Below the pieces are notes generated by a model. The model was given only the letters and a program-made list of their open reading frames with translations, was not told where the DNA came from and searched no databases. Below are positions 22,916 through 31,124 of a DNA stretch of 64,000 nucleotides, in pieces. This DNA is from a bacterium HR11 (lineage in GTDB: Bacteria > Acidobacteriota > HRBIN11): positions 186,001 through 250,000 of the forward strand of contig BEHN01000001.1 in NCBI GenBank assembly GCA_002898535.1. Reading direction: 5' to 3'. The first letter of the stretch is position 1, and every line of letters begins with the position of its first letter. Both the position numbers and the translations under genes were made by a program.

Positions 22916-24085
22916 ATGCCGAAGGACTGGAGGGCCCTGCCGGCTTATTTGGCCCTGGCGTACATCCTCGGATGCTTCTGCTCTATCACGGTCGCCCAGG
23001 TGATGCTGGTCTTGATGGCGATCGTCTTCCTTCTGGGGGACCCCCGCTGGATTCACCGGGGTCTTCGGGCCTCCCCCCGGACGTATGGCTTGTGGAACCT
23101 GCTACTGGTCGGCTGGACTGTCGTGACGGCGACCTGGGCATTAGAGCCGACTCGGGCCTGGCATCACACGCGTAAGCTTATGTTCTGGGCCCCGCCGATC
23201 TTGCTGGCGGCGCTGGTCACCCGCTATGGGGCGCCTTTTCGAAAGGCGTGGCTGTATGCCCTGACCCTGGGGGGCGTCATCACCAGCGGCGTCGGTCTAC
23301 TCCAGTACGTCTGGATCGGTCATGGGACCATCGAGCGGCGCGTAACGGGCCTCTTGAGTCATTACATGACCTTGGGCGGGATGTTGAGCGTCGTCTTCCT
23401 TATCGTCGTGGCCTCCTTGTGGCTCGATCGACTCCGATGGTGGCTCGCCGGGGCCGCCGTCCTGACGGGGACAGTCCTGGTCCTATCGTTGACCCGAAGC
23501 GCCTGGCTGGGGACCCTGGCCGGCCTGACTGTCTTGGCGTCGCTCCGGGGATGGCAAAAGGCAACCCGCTTGGTCTTGACCTGCGGCGTCTTAGGCTTGG
23601 CAGTCTTCTGGTTGGCCCCGCCGGTCCTCTCCTATCGGCTGGAGCATTTCTTCAGTCCCTCGGAAGTGTCCAACCGGATGCGGCTTTGGCTGTGGGAGAT
23701 GGGCCTCCGGGTCGTCCGGGATTACCCCTGGCTTGGGACGGGGCCCGACCAGATGCCTTACATTTATGACAACTACCGTTTGCCGACCATGCCCGAAGGG
23801 GAGGTCCAGGCCCACTTCCACGACAACCTCTTGCAGATGGCCGTCGAACGGGGCTTGCCGGGCCTGGTAATATGGCTGGGATGGTACTTCAGCGGACTCC
23901 AATGGCTCCGGGTCCGCTATCGTCAGGTCGAGGCTCCCTTTGAGAAGGCCCTGGCCGCCGGCCTGCTGGCCGCCTGGGTCAGTTTGGGCGTGGCGGGCCT
24001 GTTTGAATATAACTTCGGCGATTCCGAAGTCTTGATGCTCTGGCTGACACTACCGGCCTGGATCATTCCGGACGAGGGGGCATGA
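22916..24085 (+). CDS. O-antigen ligase/polymerase-like membrane protein
   Basis: A 389-residue protein with about ten hydrophobic helices. The large loop and following helices contain SNRMRLWLWEMGLRVVRDYP, WLGTGPDQMP and HFHDNLLQMAVERGLPGLVI, the pattern of the WaaL/Wzy superfamily (H-x-N-x-x-L-Q near the C-terminal half). It would ligate or polymerise lipid-linked glycan on the periplasmic face. GGGGGAG precedes the ATG, and pairing with the GT9 gene supports a surface-glycan operon. Ligase and polymerase cannot be separated from sequence alone. Confidence 0.88.
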   Translation: MPKDWRALPAYLALAYILGCFCSITVAQVMLVLMAIVFLLGDPRWIHRGLRASPRTYGLWNLLLVGWTVVTATWALEPTRAWHHTRKLMFWAPPILLAALVTRYGAPFRKAWLYALTLGGVITSGVGLLQYVWIGHGTIERRVTGLLSHYMTLGGMLSVVFLIVVASLWLDRLRWWLAGAAVLTGTVLVLSLTRSAWLGTLAGLTVLASLRGWQKATRLVLTCGVLGLAVFWLAPPVLSYRLEHFFSPSEVSNRMRLWLWEMGLRVVRDYPWLGTGPDQMPYIYDNYRLPTMPEGEVQAHFHDNLLQMAVERGLPGLVIWLGWYFSGLQWLRVRYRQVEAPFEKALAAGLLAAWVSLGVAGLFEYNFGDSEVLMLWLTLPAWIIPDEGA

Positions 24086-24349
24086 GGCAGTAGCAGAGCC
24101 GTTCGGTTCGTGAAAACCCGCATGGATTCGGCTTTTCCGACCCTTCGAGAAGAATGGTTTTTCAAGCAAAAGGGCAGTTCGGCAGTTCGGGAAGCCGGGA
24201 AGGCTGTTCGGCGGCCGACGTAGAAGGCAGGGGGCGTCCATCGTTCTAAGTCCCCACGCCTCCCTGAAGTTTTCCTGTCTCTTCGCCTCCCCTGCCGCCG
24301 ACCGCCGGCGCCGGCCTCAAGGCCTTATACCTGTCCCGGCCGACCCCCG

Positions 24350-24412
24350 ATGCCCGGATTCCCGAACTCCCGAATTGCCGGATGGCCGGATTCCCGAACT
24401 CCCGACCGGCCT
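24350..24412. repeat. 8-bp tandem repeat array (CCCGAACT family)
   Basis: GCCCGGAT, TCCCGAAC, TCCCGAAT, TGCCGGAT, GGCCGGAT, TCCCGAAC and TCCCGACC in register, the same octamer family as 17518-17590. Confidence 0.8.
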
Positions 24413-24529
24413 GTCGGCCCAAGACCGTTGTTCATCACGCCGTTCCTTCAAAAAATCGTCCGCCCCGAAGGGTCGGAAAGGCTGAATCCATAGGGGTTTC
24501 CAGGGGCCGAACAGCTCTGGTAGGAGGCA

Positions 24530-24650
24530 TAAATCCGACGGGACCGGGATCGGACCCTCGACATCCGACCAAAGACCACAGACCATGGACCACGGACCAT
24601 AGAGCCCCCAGGCCTCAGCCGGTCTACGGTCTGTGGTCTTTGGTCTGGAT
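24530..24650. repeat. heptamer palindrome with conserved flank, second copy
   Basis: AATCCGACGGGACCGGGATC plus CGGACCCTC (24532-24560) is the reverse complement of 6553-6585. It is followed by ACCAAAG, ACCACAG, ACCATGG, ACCACGG, ACCATAG heptamers, a spacer AGCCCCCAGGCCTCAGCCG, and inverted GGTCTRYGGT-type units. The right arm ends just before the ThiL-RNase HI gene. Confidence 0.75.
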
Positions 24651-24692
24651 TTATGCGAGCGCTTCCAGGCACCTTTTATGAGATGGCTTGCA

Positions 24693-26159
24693 ATGAACGA
24701 GTGGGAATGGGTCGAATGGATCGCCTCGCAGGTCGGGCCGCCGCCCCGGCCGGTCCGGACGACCTGGCAGGAAGATGCTACGGTCTGGCGGGAAGGTGCC
24801 CGATGGTGCGTCTTCTCCGTCGACCAGCTCGTTGAAGACGTCCACTTCCGGCGGTCGTGGTGCTCGCTGGAGGTCGTCGGCTATAAGGCCGTCCTGCGGG
24901 CCGTCAGCGACGTCTGGGTCCAGGGCGCCCGGCCTCGGTATCTATGGGTCGCCCTCCAGGTCCCTCCCGACGGCGACCTGGACAGCCTGCAAGCCCTCTA
25001 CCGAGGCGTCCTCCAGGCCTGCCGAGACATGGGCGCTTACCTCGCCGGTGGAGACACCGTTCGGGATACCCGGTGGGGGCTGGTCGTCTCGGTCCTGGGC
25101 TATACCCGGACGCCTCTCTCCCGACGGGGCGCCCGACCGGGGGCCTCGGTCTGGCTGACGGGGCCTATCGGGTGGGCCGGCCTCGGGGTCGCTTTACTGG
25201 AACGCTGGCATCAGGACGGCCGACCGGTCCCGTTGGCCGAGCATATTTCAGAAATCCTGGTAGCCGACGAGTGGCCCCGCCTCCTTTATCAGGCCGTCGA
25301 ACGGGCGGTCGAAGCCATCCTGCGACCCCGTCTGCCTGTCCGGTGGCGCCGGTGGGCGGCCCGTCATGCCGCTGCCGCCATCGACATCAGTGACGGCCTC
25401 CTCATCGACCTCTGGCGTCTCCTTCAGGTCAACGGCGTCGGGGCCGAGCTGGACGAGGCGGCCCTCGAGCCCGACGAGACGTTCCGGGCCGTCTGCCAGG
25501 AGGTCGGCCGGGATCCTTGGGACATGGTCTTTCGAGGCGGCGAAGATTACGCCTGGATCGTCGTCCTGCCGCCCGAAGTTCCGAAACCACCCTTTGCGGG
25601 TGCCCGTCGGATCGGTCGTGTCGTGGCCGAACCGGTCGGCGAGATCCGCCTCCGGACCCGGGACGGTCGCCTCGTCTCCCTGACACCCGCCGGGTGGGAC
25701 CACCTGGCGGGCCCAGGGGGTCTCCCGACCCAGGCACAGGTCGCGGAAGAAGAAGTTTCCCTGTGGGTCGCGGAAACCGACGGGGCCAGCCTCGGGAACC
25801 CGGGTCCCTCGGGTTACGGATTCGTCATCCGGGACGCCTTCGGTAGGGTGCGACATACCGAATCGGGCTATATCGGCTTCACGACCAATAACGTCGCCGA
25901 GTACACGGCCATCCTCCGGGCCCTCCAGTGGCTCCGATCGGCCGGTGTCGACGGCGTTGAAATCCGGACGGACTCCGAACTGACGGTCTACCAGCTTCTG
26001 GGCCTGTACGAGGTCCGGTCGAGACGTCTCCGGCCGCTCTATGCGGAGGTCCGTCGCCTGCTGGCCGAGTTTCGGACCTGGCGCATCGTCCACGTCCCTC
26101 GCGAATGGAACCAAGAAGCCGACCGGCTGGCCCGCCAAGGTGCCCGGAAGAAGAGCTGA
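24693..26159 (+). CDS. ThiL-like kinase fused to RNase HI
   Basis: A 488-residue single frame. Residues 1 to about 335 match thiamine-monophosphate kinase: FSVDQLVEDVHF, VSDVWVQGARP, LAGGDTV, DISDGL and GGEDY. ThiL phosphorylates thiamine phosphate to the cofactor diphosphate. After a short linker, residues about 345-488 form an RNase HI domain with all four catalytic acids: TDGAS, NNVAEYTAIL, RTDSEL and NQEADRLARQG. RNase HI cuts RNA in RNA-DNA hybrids. I know of no functional reason for this fusion. An ATG at 24678 is an alternative start, and the frame is open into the upstream repeat. Confidence 0.88.
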   Translation: MNEWEWVEWIASQVGPPPRPVRTTWQEDATVWREGARWCVFSVDQLVEDVHFRRSWCSLEVVGYKAVLRAVSDVWVQGARPRYLWVALQVPPDGDLDSLQALYRGVLQACRDMGAYLAGGDTVRDTRWGLVVSVLGYTRTPLSRRGARPGASVWLTGPIGWAGLGVALLERWHQDGRPVPLAEHISEILVADEWPRLLYQAVERAVEAILRPRLPVRWRRWAARHAAAAIDISDGLLIDLWRLLQVNGVGAELDEAALEPDETFRAVCQEVGRDPWDMVFRGGEDYAWIVVLPPEVPKPPFAGARRIGRVVAEPVGEIRLRTRDGRLVSLTPAGWDHLAGPGGLPTQAQVAEEEVSLWVAETDGASLGNPGPSGYGFVIRDAFGRVRHTESGYIGFTTNNVAEYTAILRALQWLRSAGVDGVEIRTDSELTVYQLLGLYEVRSRRLRPLYAEVRRLLAEFRTWRIVHVPREWNQEADRLARQGARKKS

Positions 26160-26164
26160 TTTTG

Positions 26165-26200
26165 GAATGATGAATGATGAATGATGAATGACGAATGACC
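26165..26200. repeat. 7-bp repeat AATGATG tract
   Basis: About five heptamers (AATGATG x3, AATGACG, AATGACC) lie just after the fusion gene's stop and before the four-helix-bundle gene. An inverted ATTCCTC tract follows that gene. Confidence 0.7.
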
Positions 26201-26255
26201 GGAGGGGGTTCTGGAAGACGCATGGTGAAGGAGAGACTCATCTGAGGAGGTCGTT

Positions 26256-26690
26256 ATGCCTGGGCAGGCCTTAGAAAAGAGGACTAAAGCTTTTGCCGTC
26301 CGTGTCATTCGTTTTGTCGAGTCCCTCTCCCTAAGCCGAGCGATGGAGTCTGTACGGGTTCAACTAATCCGAGCCGCTACGTCCATCGGGGCTAACTATC
26401 GAGAGGCTAATCGGGCTGAATCTAAGAAGGACTTCCTTCATAAGGTCTCTATCGTGGGAAAGGAAGCCAGCGAAACGTTCTACTGGCTGGAACTTATGGA
26501 TGCATTAGGGCTCGGAGATTCGGCAGAGCGGATGGCTTTGATCCAGGAGTGTAACGAGTCGGTGGCTATCTTCACGCGCATCGGCCGGACCCTCAAGACT
26601 CGCCTTTCACGATCACGGTCTCGTTTGGGTTTAGGCCGAGGCCGGAGAAAGGAAAGAAGCTCTGACCGAGGGACACAAACTCAGCCATGA
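26256..26690 (+). CDS. four-helix-bundle protein (S23/IVS-encoded type)
   Basis: A 144-residue protein matching the S23 ribosomal intervening-sequence family: FAVRVIRFVESL, IRAATSIGANYREANRAESK, KEASETFYWLELM and ECNESVAIFTRI. Members form four-helix bundles and were first found encoded inside 23S rRNA insertions; related proteins (Avd) serve diversity-generating retroelements. Here it is free-standing, with no rRNA or reverse transcriptase near it. The C-terminal 30 residues are Arg/Ser-rich. AGGAGG precedes the ATG. Lower GC than its neighbours and flanking inverted heptamers hint at horizontal or mobile origin. Confidence 0.85.
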   Translation: MPGQALEKRTKAFAVRVIRFVESLSLSRAMESVRVQLIRAATSIGANYREANRAESKKDFLHKVSIVGKEASETFYWLELMDALGLGDSAERMALIQECNESVAIFTRIGRTLKTRLSRSRSRLGLGRGRRKERSSDRGTQTQP

Positions 26691-26722
26691 AGTGTCTCCC
26701 CACGCGGCTCGGGGCCTTAGAT

Positions 26723-26757
26723 CCCCCATTCCTCATTCCTCATTCCCCATTCCCCCC
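26723..26757. repeat. 7-bp repeat ATTCCTC/ATTCCCC tract, partly coding
   Basis: ATTCCTC, ATTCCTC, ATTCCCC and ATTCCCC overlap the 3' end of cysM, whose last residues (GGMGNEE and the stop) are encoded by this repeat on the minus strand. Confidence 0.75.
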
Positions 26758-27662
26758 GCCCAGGTCGCAGTGCTCAGGTACTTGTCGCCGCCGTCGGCGA
26801 AGATCAGGACGACGACGCCCTGCCGGATCGTGGGGCGCAGTTTCATGAGGGCGGCCAGGACGGCGCCAGAGGACTGACCGACGAAGAGGCCCTCCTCCCG
26901 GGCCAGGCGACGGGTCCAGTAGTAAGCTTCCTCCGTGCGGACCTCGACTTTGAGGTCGTGGACCGACGGGTCGTAGATGGGCGGGACGATGGCCGTCGCC
27001 ATGTTCTTAAGGCCCTCGATGCCGTGGAAGGGCTCCGGCTCGACGGCGATGACCTGGACGTCCGGCCGGAGCTCCTTGAGCCGCCGGCCCGTCCCGACGA
27101 GGGTCCCCGACGTGCCCAGGCCGGCGATGAAGTGGGTGATGCGGCCGTCGGTCTGGCGCCAGATCTCCTCGGCCGTCGTCTTGTAATGGGCCCGCCAGTT
27201 GTCGGGGTTCCCGTACTGGTCCACCCGGTAGTAGAGGTCCGGGGCTTCCCGCATGAGGCGGTCGGCCATCCGGATGGCCCCGTCGGACCCCTCGAGGGGG
27301 TCCGTCCGGATGACCTCGGCCCCATAGGCCCGCAAGATCTTGAAACGCTCCACACTGGCGTTGGCCGGGATGCACAGGCAGACCCGGTACCCCAGGACGG
27401 CCCCGATCATCGCCAGGGCGATCCCCGTATTGCCGGACGTGGCGTCCAGGATGGTCTGGCCGGGCTTCAGGTCCCCCCGGCGAATGGCTTCCAGGACCAT
27501 ATGGAGGGCCGGGCGGTCCTTGACGGACCCGCCGGGATTCATCCACTCAGCCTTGCAATAGACCTCGACGTCCGGCCAGTCGGCGACCAGCCGGCGGAGG
27601 CGGATCAGGGGTGTATTCCCGATTCGCGCCAGCAGACTGTGGGGGTCGAGGGACGGGACCAT
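26733..27662 (-). CDS. cysM: cysteine synthase, CysM (CysO-dependent type)
   Basis: A 309-residue PLP enzyme. LLARIGNTPLIRLRRL, the PLP lysine in NPGGSVKDRPALHM, TSGNTGIALAM, THFIAGLGTSGTLVGTGRRL and ADGGDKYLST follow actinobacterial CysM closely. That enzyme uses O-phosphoserine and the thiocarboxylated carrier CysO. A small MoaD-like carrier gene ends about 108 bp upstream on the same strand, supporting this route. The ATG at 27662 was chosen from the family start; the open frame upstream is heptamer repeat. The C-terminal residues after ATWAGG come from a heptamer tract. Confidence 0.9.
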   Translation of the reverse strand: MVPSLDPHSLLARIGNTPLIRLRRLVADWPDVEVYCKAEWMNPGGSVKDRPALHMVLEAIRRGDLKPGQTILDATSGNTGIALAMIGAVLGYRVCLCIPANASVERFKILRAYGAEVIRTDPLEGSDGAIRMADRLMREAPDLYYRVDQYGNPDNWRAHYKTTAEEIWRQTDGRITHFIAGLGTSGTLVGTGRRLKELRPDVQVIAVEPEPFHGIEGLKNMATAIVPPIYDPSVHDLKVEVRTEEAYYWTRRLAREEGLFVGQSSGAVLAALMKLRPTIRQGVVVLIFADGGDKYLSTATWAGGMGNEE

Positions 27663-27677
27663 GGGAAACCTACGGAG

Positions 27678-27760
27678 TCCTCGGTGTTCGGTCTTGGGTG
27701 TTCGGTGTTGGGTTGGAAGCCCGTATCCCGAAGCCCCAACACCGAACGCCGATCGGTCCA
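27678..27760. repeat. inverted GGTGTTC heptamer repeats
   Basis: CTCGGTGTTCGGTCTTGGGTG and neighbouring units on one side and CCCCAACACCGAACGCCG on the other form a palindrome around a loop of about 20 bp between cysO and cysM. They are the same ACCGAAC heptamer family as at 2423-2535 and 55698-55795. Confidence 0.6.
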
Positions 27761-27770
27761 CCGGTAGGGG

Positions 27771-28046
27771 TCACCCGCCGGCGATGGAGGGGATGATGGA
27801 GACGACGTCCCCGTCCTTCAGGGGCGTCGATCGGCCCTGGAGGAAGCGGATGTCCTCGTCGTTGACAAAAATGTTCACGAAGCTCCGGACCTCGCCCCGG
27901 TCGTCCAGGATCTGTTGAGCCAGGGCTTCATAGTCATAGCGCAACTGCATGAGGAGCTCTTCGACCGTCGTCGCCGACACCGTCAATTCGGCCTGACCCC
28001 CGGTCAGGCGTCGGAGGGGCGTCGGAATACGGACCTTCACGGCCAT
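27771..28046 (-). CDS. cysO: ubiquitin-like sulfur carrier (CysO/MoaD family)
   Basis: A 91-residue beta-grasp protein starting MAVKVRIPTPLRRLTGGQ and ending SIIPSIAGG. The terminal Gly-Gly is the site where such carriers are adenylated and thiocarboxylated. Length and end match CysO/MoaD. It is transcribed just ahead of cysM, whose CysO-type features suggest sulfur donation for cysteine synthesis. Molybdopterin use is the alternative, but no moa gene is near. The activating enzyme (MoeZ-like) and the JAMM peptidase Mec are not in the window. GGGAGGT precedes the ATG. Confidence 0.88.
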   Translation of the reverse strand: MAVKVRIPTPLRRLTGGQAELTVSATTVEELLMQLRYDYEALAQQILDDRGEVRSFVNIFVNDEDIRFLQGRSTPLKDGDVVSIIPSIAGG

Positions 28047-28173
28047 AGGGACCTCCCGGCGAATGGCACGTTGGAATCCCGGCGGCCAGCCGGAGATGAA
28101 CGGCCCGATAGGCTGGCCGGTTCTTTCAAGGCGGGGCGGCCGGCTCGGGCGGCGTTCGGTAGGCCGGTAGGAT

Positions 28174-28201
28174 ATTATGGGTCGGGCCCGCCGGAATGCA
28201 A
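28174..28201 (-). promoter_or_regulatory. promoter of cysO-cysM
   Basis: Minus strand: TTGCAT (28201-28196), 16 bp, CATAAT (28179-28174), about 128 bp before the cysO start. A perfect 15-bp palindrome lies just upstream of the -35 element. Confidence 0.5.
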
Positions 28202-28209
28202 ACCCGATG

Positions 28210-28224
28210 TGCATGTCACATGCA
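28210..28224. promoter_or_regulatory. palindromic operator candidate TGCATGT-C-ACATGCA
   Basis: A perfect dyad of 7-bp arms with one central base, 8 bp upstream of the -35 of the predicted cysO promoter. An imperfect dyad GCGTCTTCAGACACGC follows at about 28227-28242. The placement suits an activator, or a repressor of the cys operon; no regulator gene is adjacent. Confidence 0.5.
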
Positions 28225-28306
28225 GGCGTCTTCAGACACGCACGTCAGGTATGCAAACGGGAGGCTCGGTCGACGCCGACCTTCCGAGACCCCACGTCGG
28301 GTCCGC

Positions 28307-30286
28307 TCAGGCCGGCCGGGCGATCAGGTGACCCGAGGGGTCGACCCGGGCCGTCCAGCTCGGCGGCAAGAAGAAGGTCGCCGTGGCGTCAAACACGGCG
28401 GCCGGTCCCTCCAGGACCGCACCCGCCCGAAGGGCCGACCGGTCATACAGTCGCATCCGATAGCGATGGCCCTCATGGACCAGTGAGGTCTCGCCCAGGC
28501 GAGCCGCTCGCTCGCTGGCCGGGTCCCACGGGAGGGTCGGGACTTCCGGCTGGGGAGCCGGGGCCGTCAGGCGGACGTGGACGCCGACGACCTCGCGGGG
28601 CCGGTCCGTCCGTTCAAAGCCGTACCGCCGCCGGTGCATCTCCTGAAAGGCCGCCAGCGCGACCCGAAGGTCCCCACCGAAGGGCACGAGCAGTTCATAG
28701 GACTGGCCCAGGTAGCGCACTTGGAGGAAGGACGTGACCCGGACGTCCTCGGCCGGGATGGACTCCTGCCGTAGGACAGCCATGCCTTGCTCGACCAGGC
28801 GACCGACGACTTGCTGAAGGACGGCGTCATCGACCTCGTCTTCCCGCACGAGCAGGCTCTGGCTGTACGTCCATATCGGTTCGGCCACCAGCGTCCCCAG
28901 GGCGGAGACGATGCCGGCGTAGGGCGGGCTCACGACGGTCTGGATCCCTAAACGGGCCGCCAGCGTGCAGGCGTGGAGGCCGCCGGCGCCGCCAAAGGCG
29001 AAAAGGACAAAGTCCCGTGGGTCATAACCCCGCTCGACGGATATGACTCGAAGGGCCCGCTCCATCGAGGCATTGGCGACCTCGACGATGCCCTCGGCCA
29101 GGGCTTCCGGGGAGAGACCGAGAGGGGCGGCCATTCGGCGGAGAGCCGCTTCCGTCAAGTCGGGGTACAGCCGCATGCGCCCGGCCAAGAAGAAAGACGG
29201 ATGGATACGGCCCAAAAAAAGGTGGGCATCGGTGACGGTGACTTCTTGACCGCCCCGACCGTAGCAGACAGGACCCGGGTCGGCCCCGGCGCTCTGGGGC
29301 CCGACCCGCAGGGCTCCGCCCGTGTCGACCCATGCAATCGACCCGCCCCCGGCGCCGATGCTCCGGACGTCGATCATCGGGATCCCGATGGGAAGGCCCC
29401 CCAAGCTGACGTCCCGGGTGACCGTCACGTCCCCGTCGATGAGGGACACGTCCGTCGACGTCCCGCCCATGTCCAACGTGATCAGGCGGTCAAAGCCTGC
29501 TCGCCGGGCCAGGAACCGGGCCCCCAAGACCCCCGCCGCCGGACCCGAGAGCAGGGTCTGGATGGGCTCCCGTATGGCCCGCTCGGCCGGCACGGTCCCG
29601 CCCGTCGAGGTCATGACCCGAAGGCGGCCGCCGACTCGGGCCTGGAGACGACGGAGATATCCCTCCATGACGGGCGCCAGGTAAGCGTTCAGGACGGTGA
29701 CGACGGTCCGCTCGTACTCCCGGTATTCGGGGAAGACCTCGGACGACAGGAAGATCGGTACACCCAAGTCGGCCAAGCCGGCCCGGACCGCTTGCTCATG
29801 GGTCGGATTTACGTAAGAAAACAAGAACACGACGGCCACGGCCTCGGGGTCGTGGGCCCGGACGAGTCGTCGGACCCTTTCGACCTCGTCGGCCGTCAGG
29901 GGCGTCACGACCGTGCCGTCCGGCCCGATGCGTTCCCGGACCCCGATCCGCCGCTCGGGCGGGACCAAATCCGGCGGGCGCCGGTAAAATAAGTCGTACA
30001 GCCGCCCCCGGGTCTGGCGCCCGATATGGAGGACATCCTCGAAGCCGGCCGTCGTCAGGAGGACGACCCGACCGCCCTTGCGCTCTAAGAAGGCGTTTGT
30101 CCCGACGGTAGTCCCGTGAATCAGCGTAGCCTTATCTTTGAGCCCCAGGTCGCAGAGGCCCTGCTCGACGGCTTCCGAGGGGTCCTCGGGCGTGGACGGG
30201 ACCTTGTGGATGCGGAGGCCCTCGGCCTCCAGGACGACAAAGTCCGTAAAGGTCCCGCCCGTATCGACGCCGACGACCGGCTTCAT
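28307..30286 (-). CDS. hyuA: hydantoinase/oxoprolinase HyuA-family subunit
   Basis: A 659-residue ATP-dependent amidohydrolase subunit of the ASKHA fold. VVGVDTGGTFTDFVV at the N terminus, IHGTTVGTNAFLERKG, TLLSGPAAGVLGARF, LDMGGTSTDVSLIDGD and FGGAGGLHACTLAARLGI are all family motifs. HyuA works with HyuB on hydantoins, 5-oxoproline or acetone-like substrates. No hyuB is adjacent: upstream is a divergent gene and downstream are the cys genes, which have their own promoter. It is either split from its partner or acts alone. Substrate unknown. Confidence 0.92.
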   Translation of the reverse strand: MKPVVGVDTGGTFTDFVVLEAEGLRIHKVPSTPEDPSEAVEQGLCDLGLKDKATLIHGTTVGTNAFLERKGGRVVLLTTAGFEDVLHIGRQTRGRLYDLFYRRPPDLVPPERRIGVRERIGPDGTVVTPLTADEVERVRRLVRAHDPEAVAVVFLFSYVNPTHEQAVRAGLADLGVPIFLSSEVFPEYREYERTVVTVLNAYLAPVMEGYLRRLQARVGGRLRVMTSTGGTVPAERAIREPIQTLLSGPAAGVLGARFLARRAGFDRLITLDMGGTSTDVSLIDGDVTVTRDVSLGGLPIGIPMIDVRSIGAGGGSIAWVDTGGALRVGPQSAGADPGPVCYGRGGQEVTVTDAHLFLGRIHPSFFLAGRMRLYPDLTEAALRRMAAPLGLSPEALAEGIVEVANASMERALRVISVERGYDPRDFVLFAFGGAGGLHACTLAARLGIQTVVSPPYAGIVSALGTLVAEPIWTYSQSLLVREDEVDDAVLQQVVGRLVEQGMAVLRQESIPAEDVRVTSFLQVRYLGQSYELLVPFGGDLRVALAAFQEMHRRRYGFERTDRPREVVGVHVRLTAPAPQPEVPTLPWDPASERAARLGETSLVHEGHRYRMRLYDRSALRAGAVLEGPAAVFDATATFFLPPSWTARVDPSGHLIARPA

Positions 30287-30378
30287 CGAAAGGGCCTCCT
30301 CTGAGTGGCGGGGGCTACGCGGTCGACGTCGGGTTTTCTGAGACGACCGAACCCCCGATACTCCACCACCGGGGACCG

Positions 30379-31068
30379 ATGACTCGCCATAGGTTACAGG
30401 AAAGGAGCCGTTTGTCCCAAGGTCGGCGGCACCCCCGCATTGGCGGGCCGGCCACGGCCGTCGGCATCGACCTGAGCACCGACGATCGGCGGGCCAGCGG
30501 CGTGGGCGTCACCGACGGTCGGCGGGTCTGGACAGGCTTGCTGGATACCGACGAGGAGCTCCTGGCTCTCGTCGAGGCGGTCCGGCCCGGTGTCGTCGCC
30601 GTCGATGCGCCCCTGTGGCTTCCCCCGGGTCGTCGGGACATCCACGACCGTCGGGGGGAACACCTGCGTCCGTGCGACCGTGAGCTCCTCCGCCGGGGCA
30701 TCCGCTTTTTCCCCATCACGCTGGGCGCCATGCGGAAATTGACCGAGCGGGGTCTCCGTCTGCGGGCGCTCTTAGAGACCCGGGGCTGGCGAGTCATCGA
30801 GGTCTTTCCGGGGGGTGCCCAGGACGTCTTAGGCCTGCCCCGAAAGCATCAAGACCTGGAGGGTCTGCGGGTCGGCCTTCGCCGACTCGGCCTGCGAGGA
30901 ATCCGGGCCTCGGCGACGCACGATGAGCTCGACGCCGCCACGGCCGCCTACGTGGGATGGTTATTCCTCCAAGGTCGGGCCGAGGTCCTCGGCGACTGGA
31001 CGCACGGGGCCATCGTCCTGCCGAGGCCGGAGGCCAGACCGAAGGGGGCGGACGGTGATTTTCCTTGA
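30379..31068 (+). CDS. DUF429 family protein
   Basis: A 229-residue protein with an RNase H-like start ([18 protein letters not shown]), [14 protein letters not shown], and the C-terminal [18 protein letters not shown] segment with conserved H-D-x-x-D-A, as in DUF429. A nuclease-like fold is predicted for the family; activity is unproven. The first 25 residues are basic and lack family character, so the true start may be later. It ends inside the promoter of the nuo genes: its TGA overlaps the -35 hexamer. Confidence 0.82.
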   Translation: MTRHRLQERSRLSQGRRHPRIGGPATAVGIDLSTDDRRASGVGVTDGRRVWTGLLDTDEELLALVEAVRPGVVAVDAPLWLPPGRRDIHDRRGEHLRPCDRELLRRGIRFFPITLGAMRKLTERGLRLRALLETRGWRVIEVFPGGAQDVLGLPRKHQDLEGLRVGLRRLGLRGIRASATHDELDAATAAYVGWLFLQGRAEVLGDWTHGAIVLPRPEARPKGADGDFP

Positions 31069-31093
31069 CAGACCGGAGAAGGCTCCCTAACAT
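31065..31093 (+). promoter_or_regulatory. promoter of the nuoB-nuoC-nuoI genes
   Basis: TTGACA (31065-31070), 17-bp spacer, TAACAT (31088-31093), about 31 bp before the nuoB ATG. The -35 hexamer overlaps the stop codon of the DUF429 gene. Confidence 0.6.
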
Positions 31094-31124
31094 TGGGGGA
31101 CGATACGGTGAACGGAGTGAGACG

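Larger units (their letters stand above)
24086..24692. repeat. 607-bp intergenic repeat region
   Basis: There is no convincing gene. In order: GAGCCGTTCGGTTCGTGAAA element (24094-24180), GCAGTTCG octamers (24173-24215), unremarkable C-rich DNA, a CCCGAACT/GCCGGAT octamer array (24350-24412), an inverted dispersed element (24411-24520), then a conserved block plus heptamer palindrome (24530-24650). Confidence 0.75.

Noticed and set aside
30287-30378. A hyuB gene or fragment next to hyuA
   Set aside because: Only a 92-bp gap is present; the neighbouring gene is divergent and belongs to DUF429.
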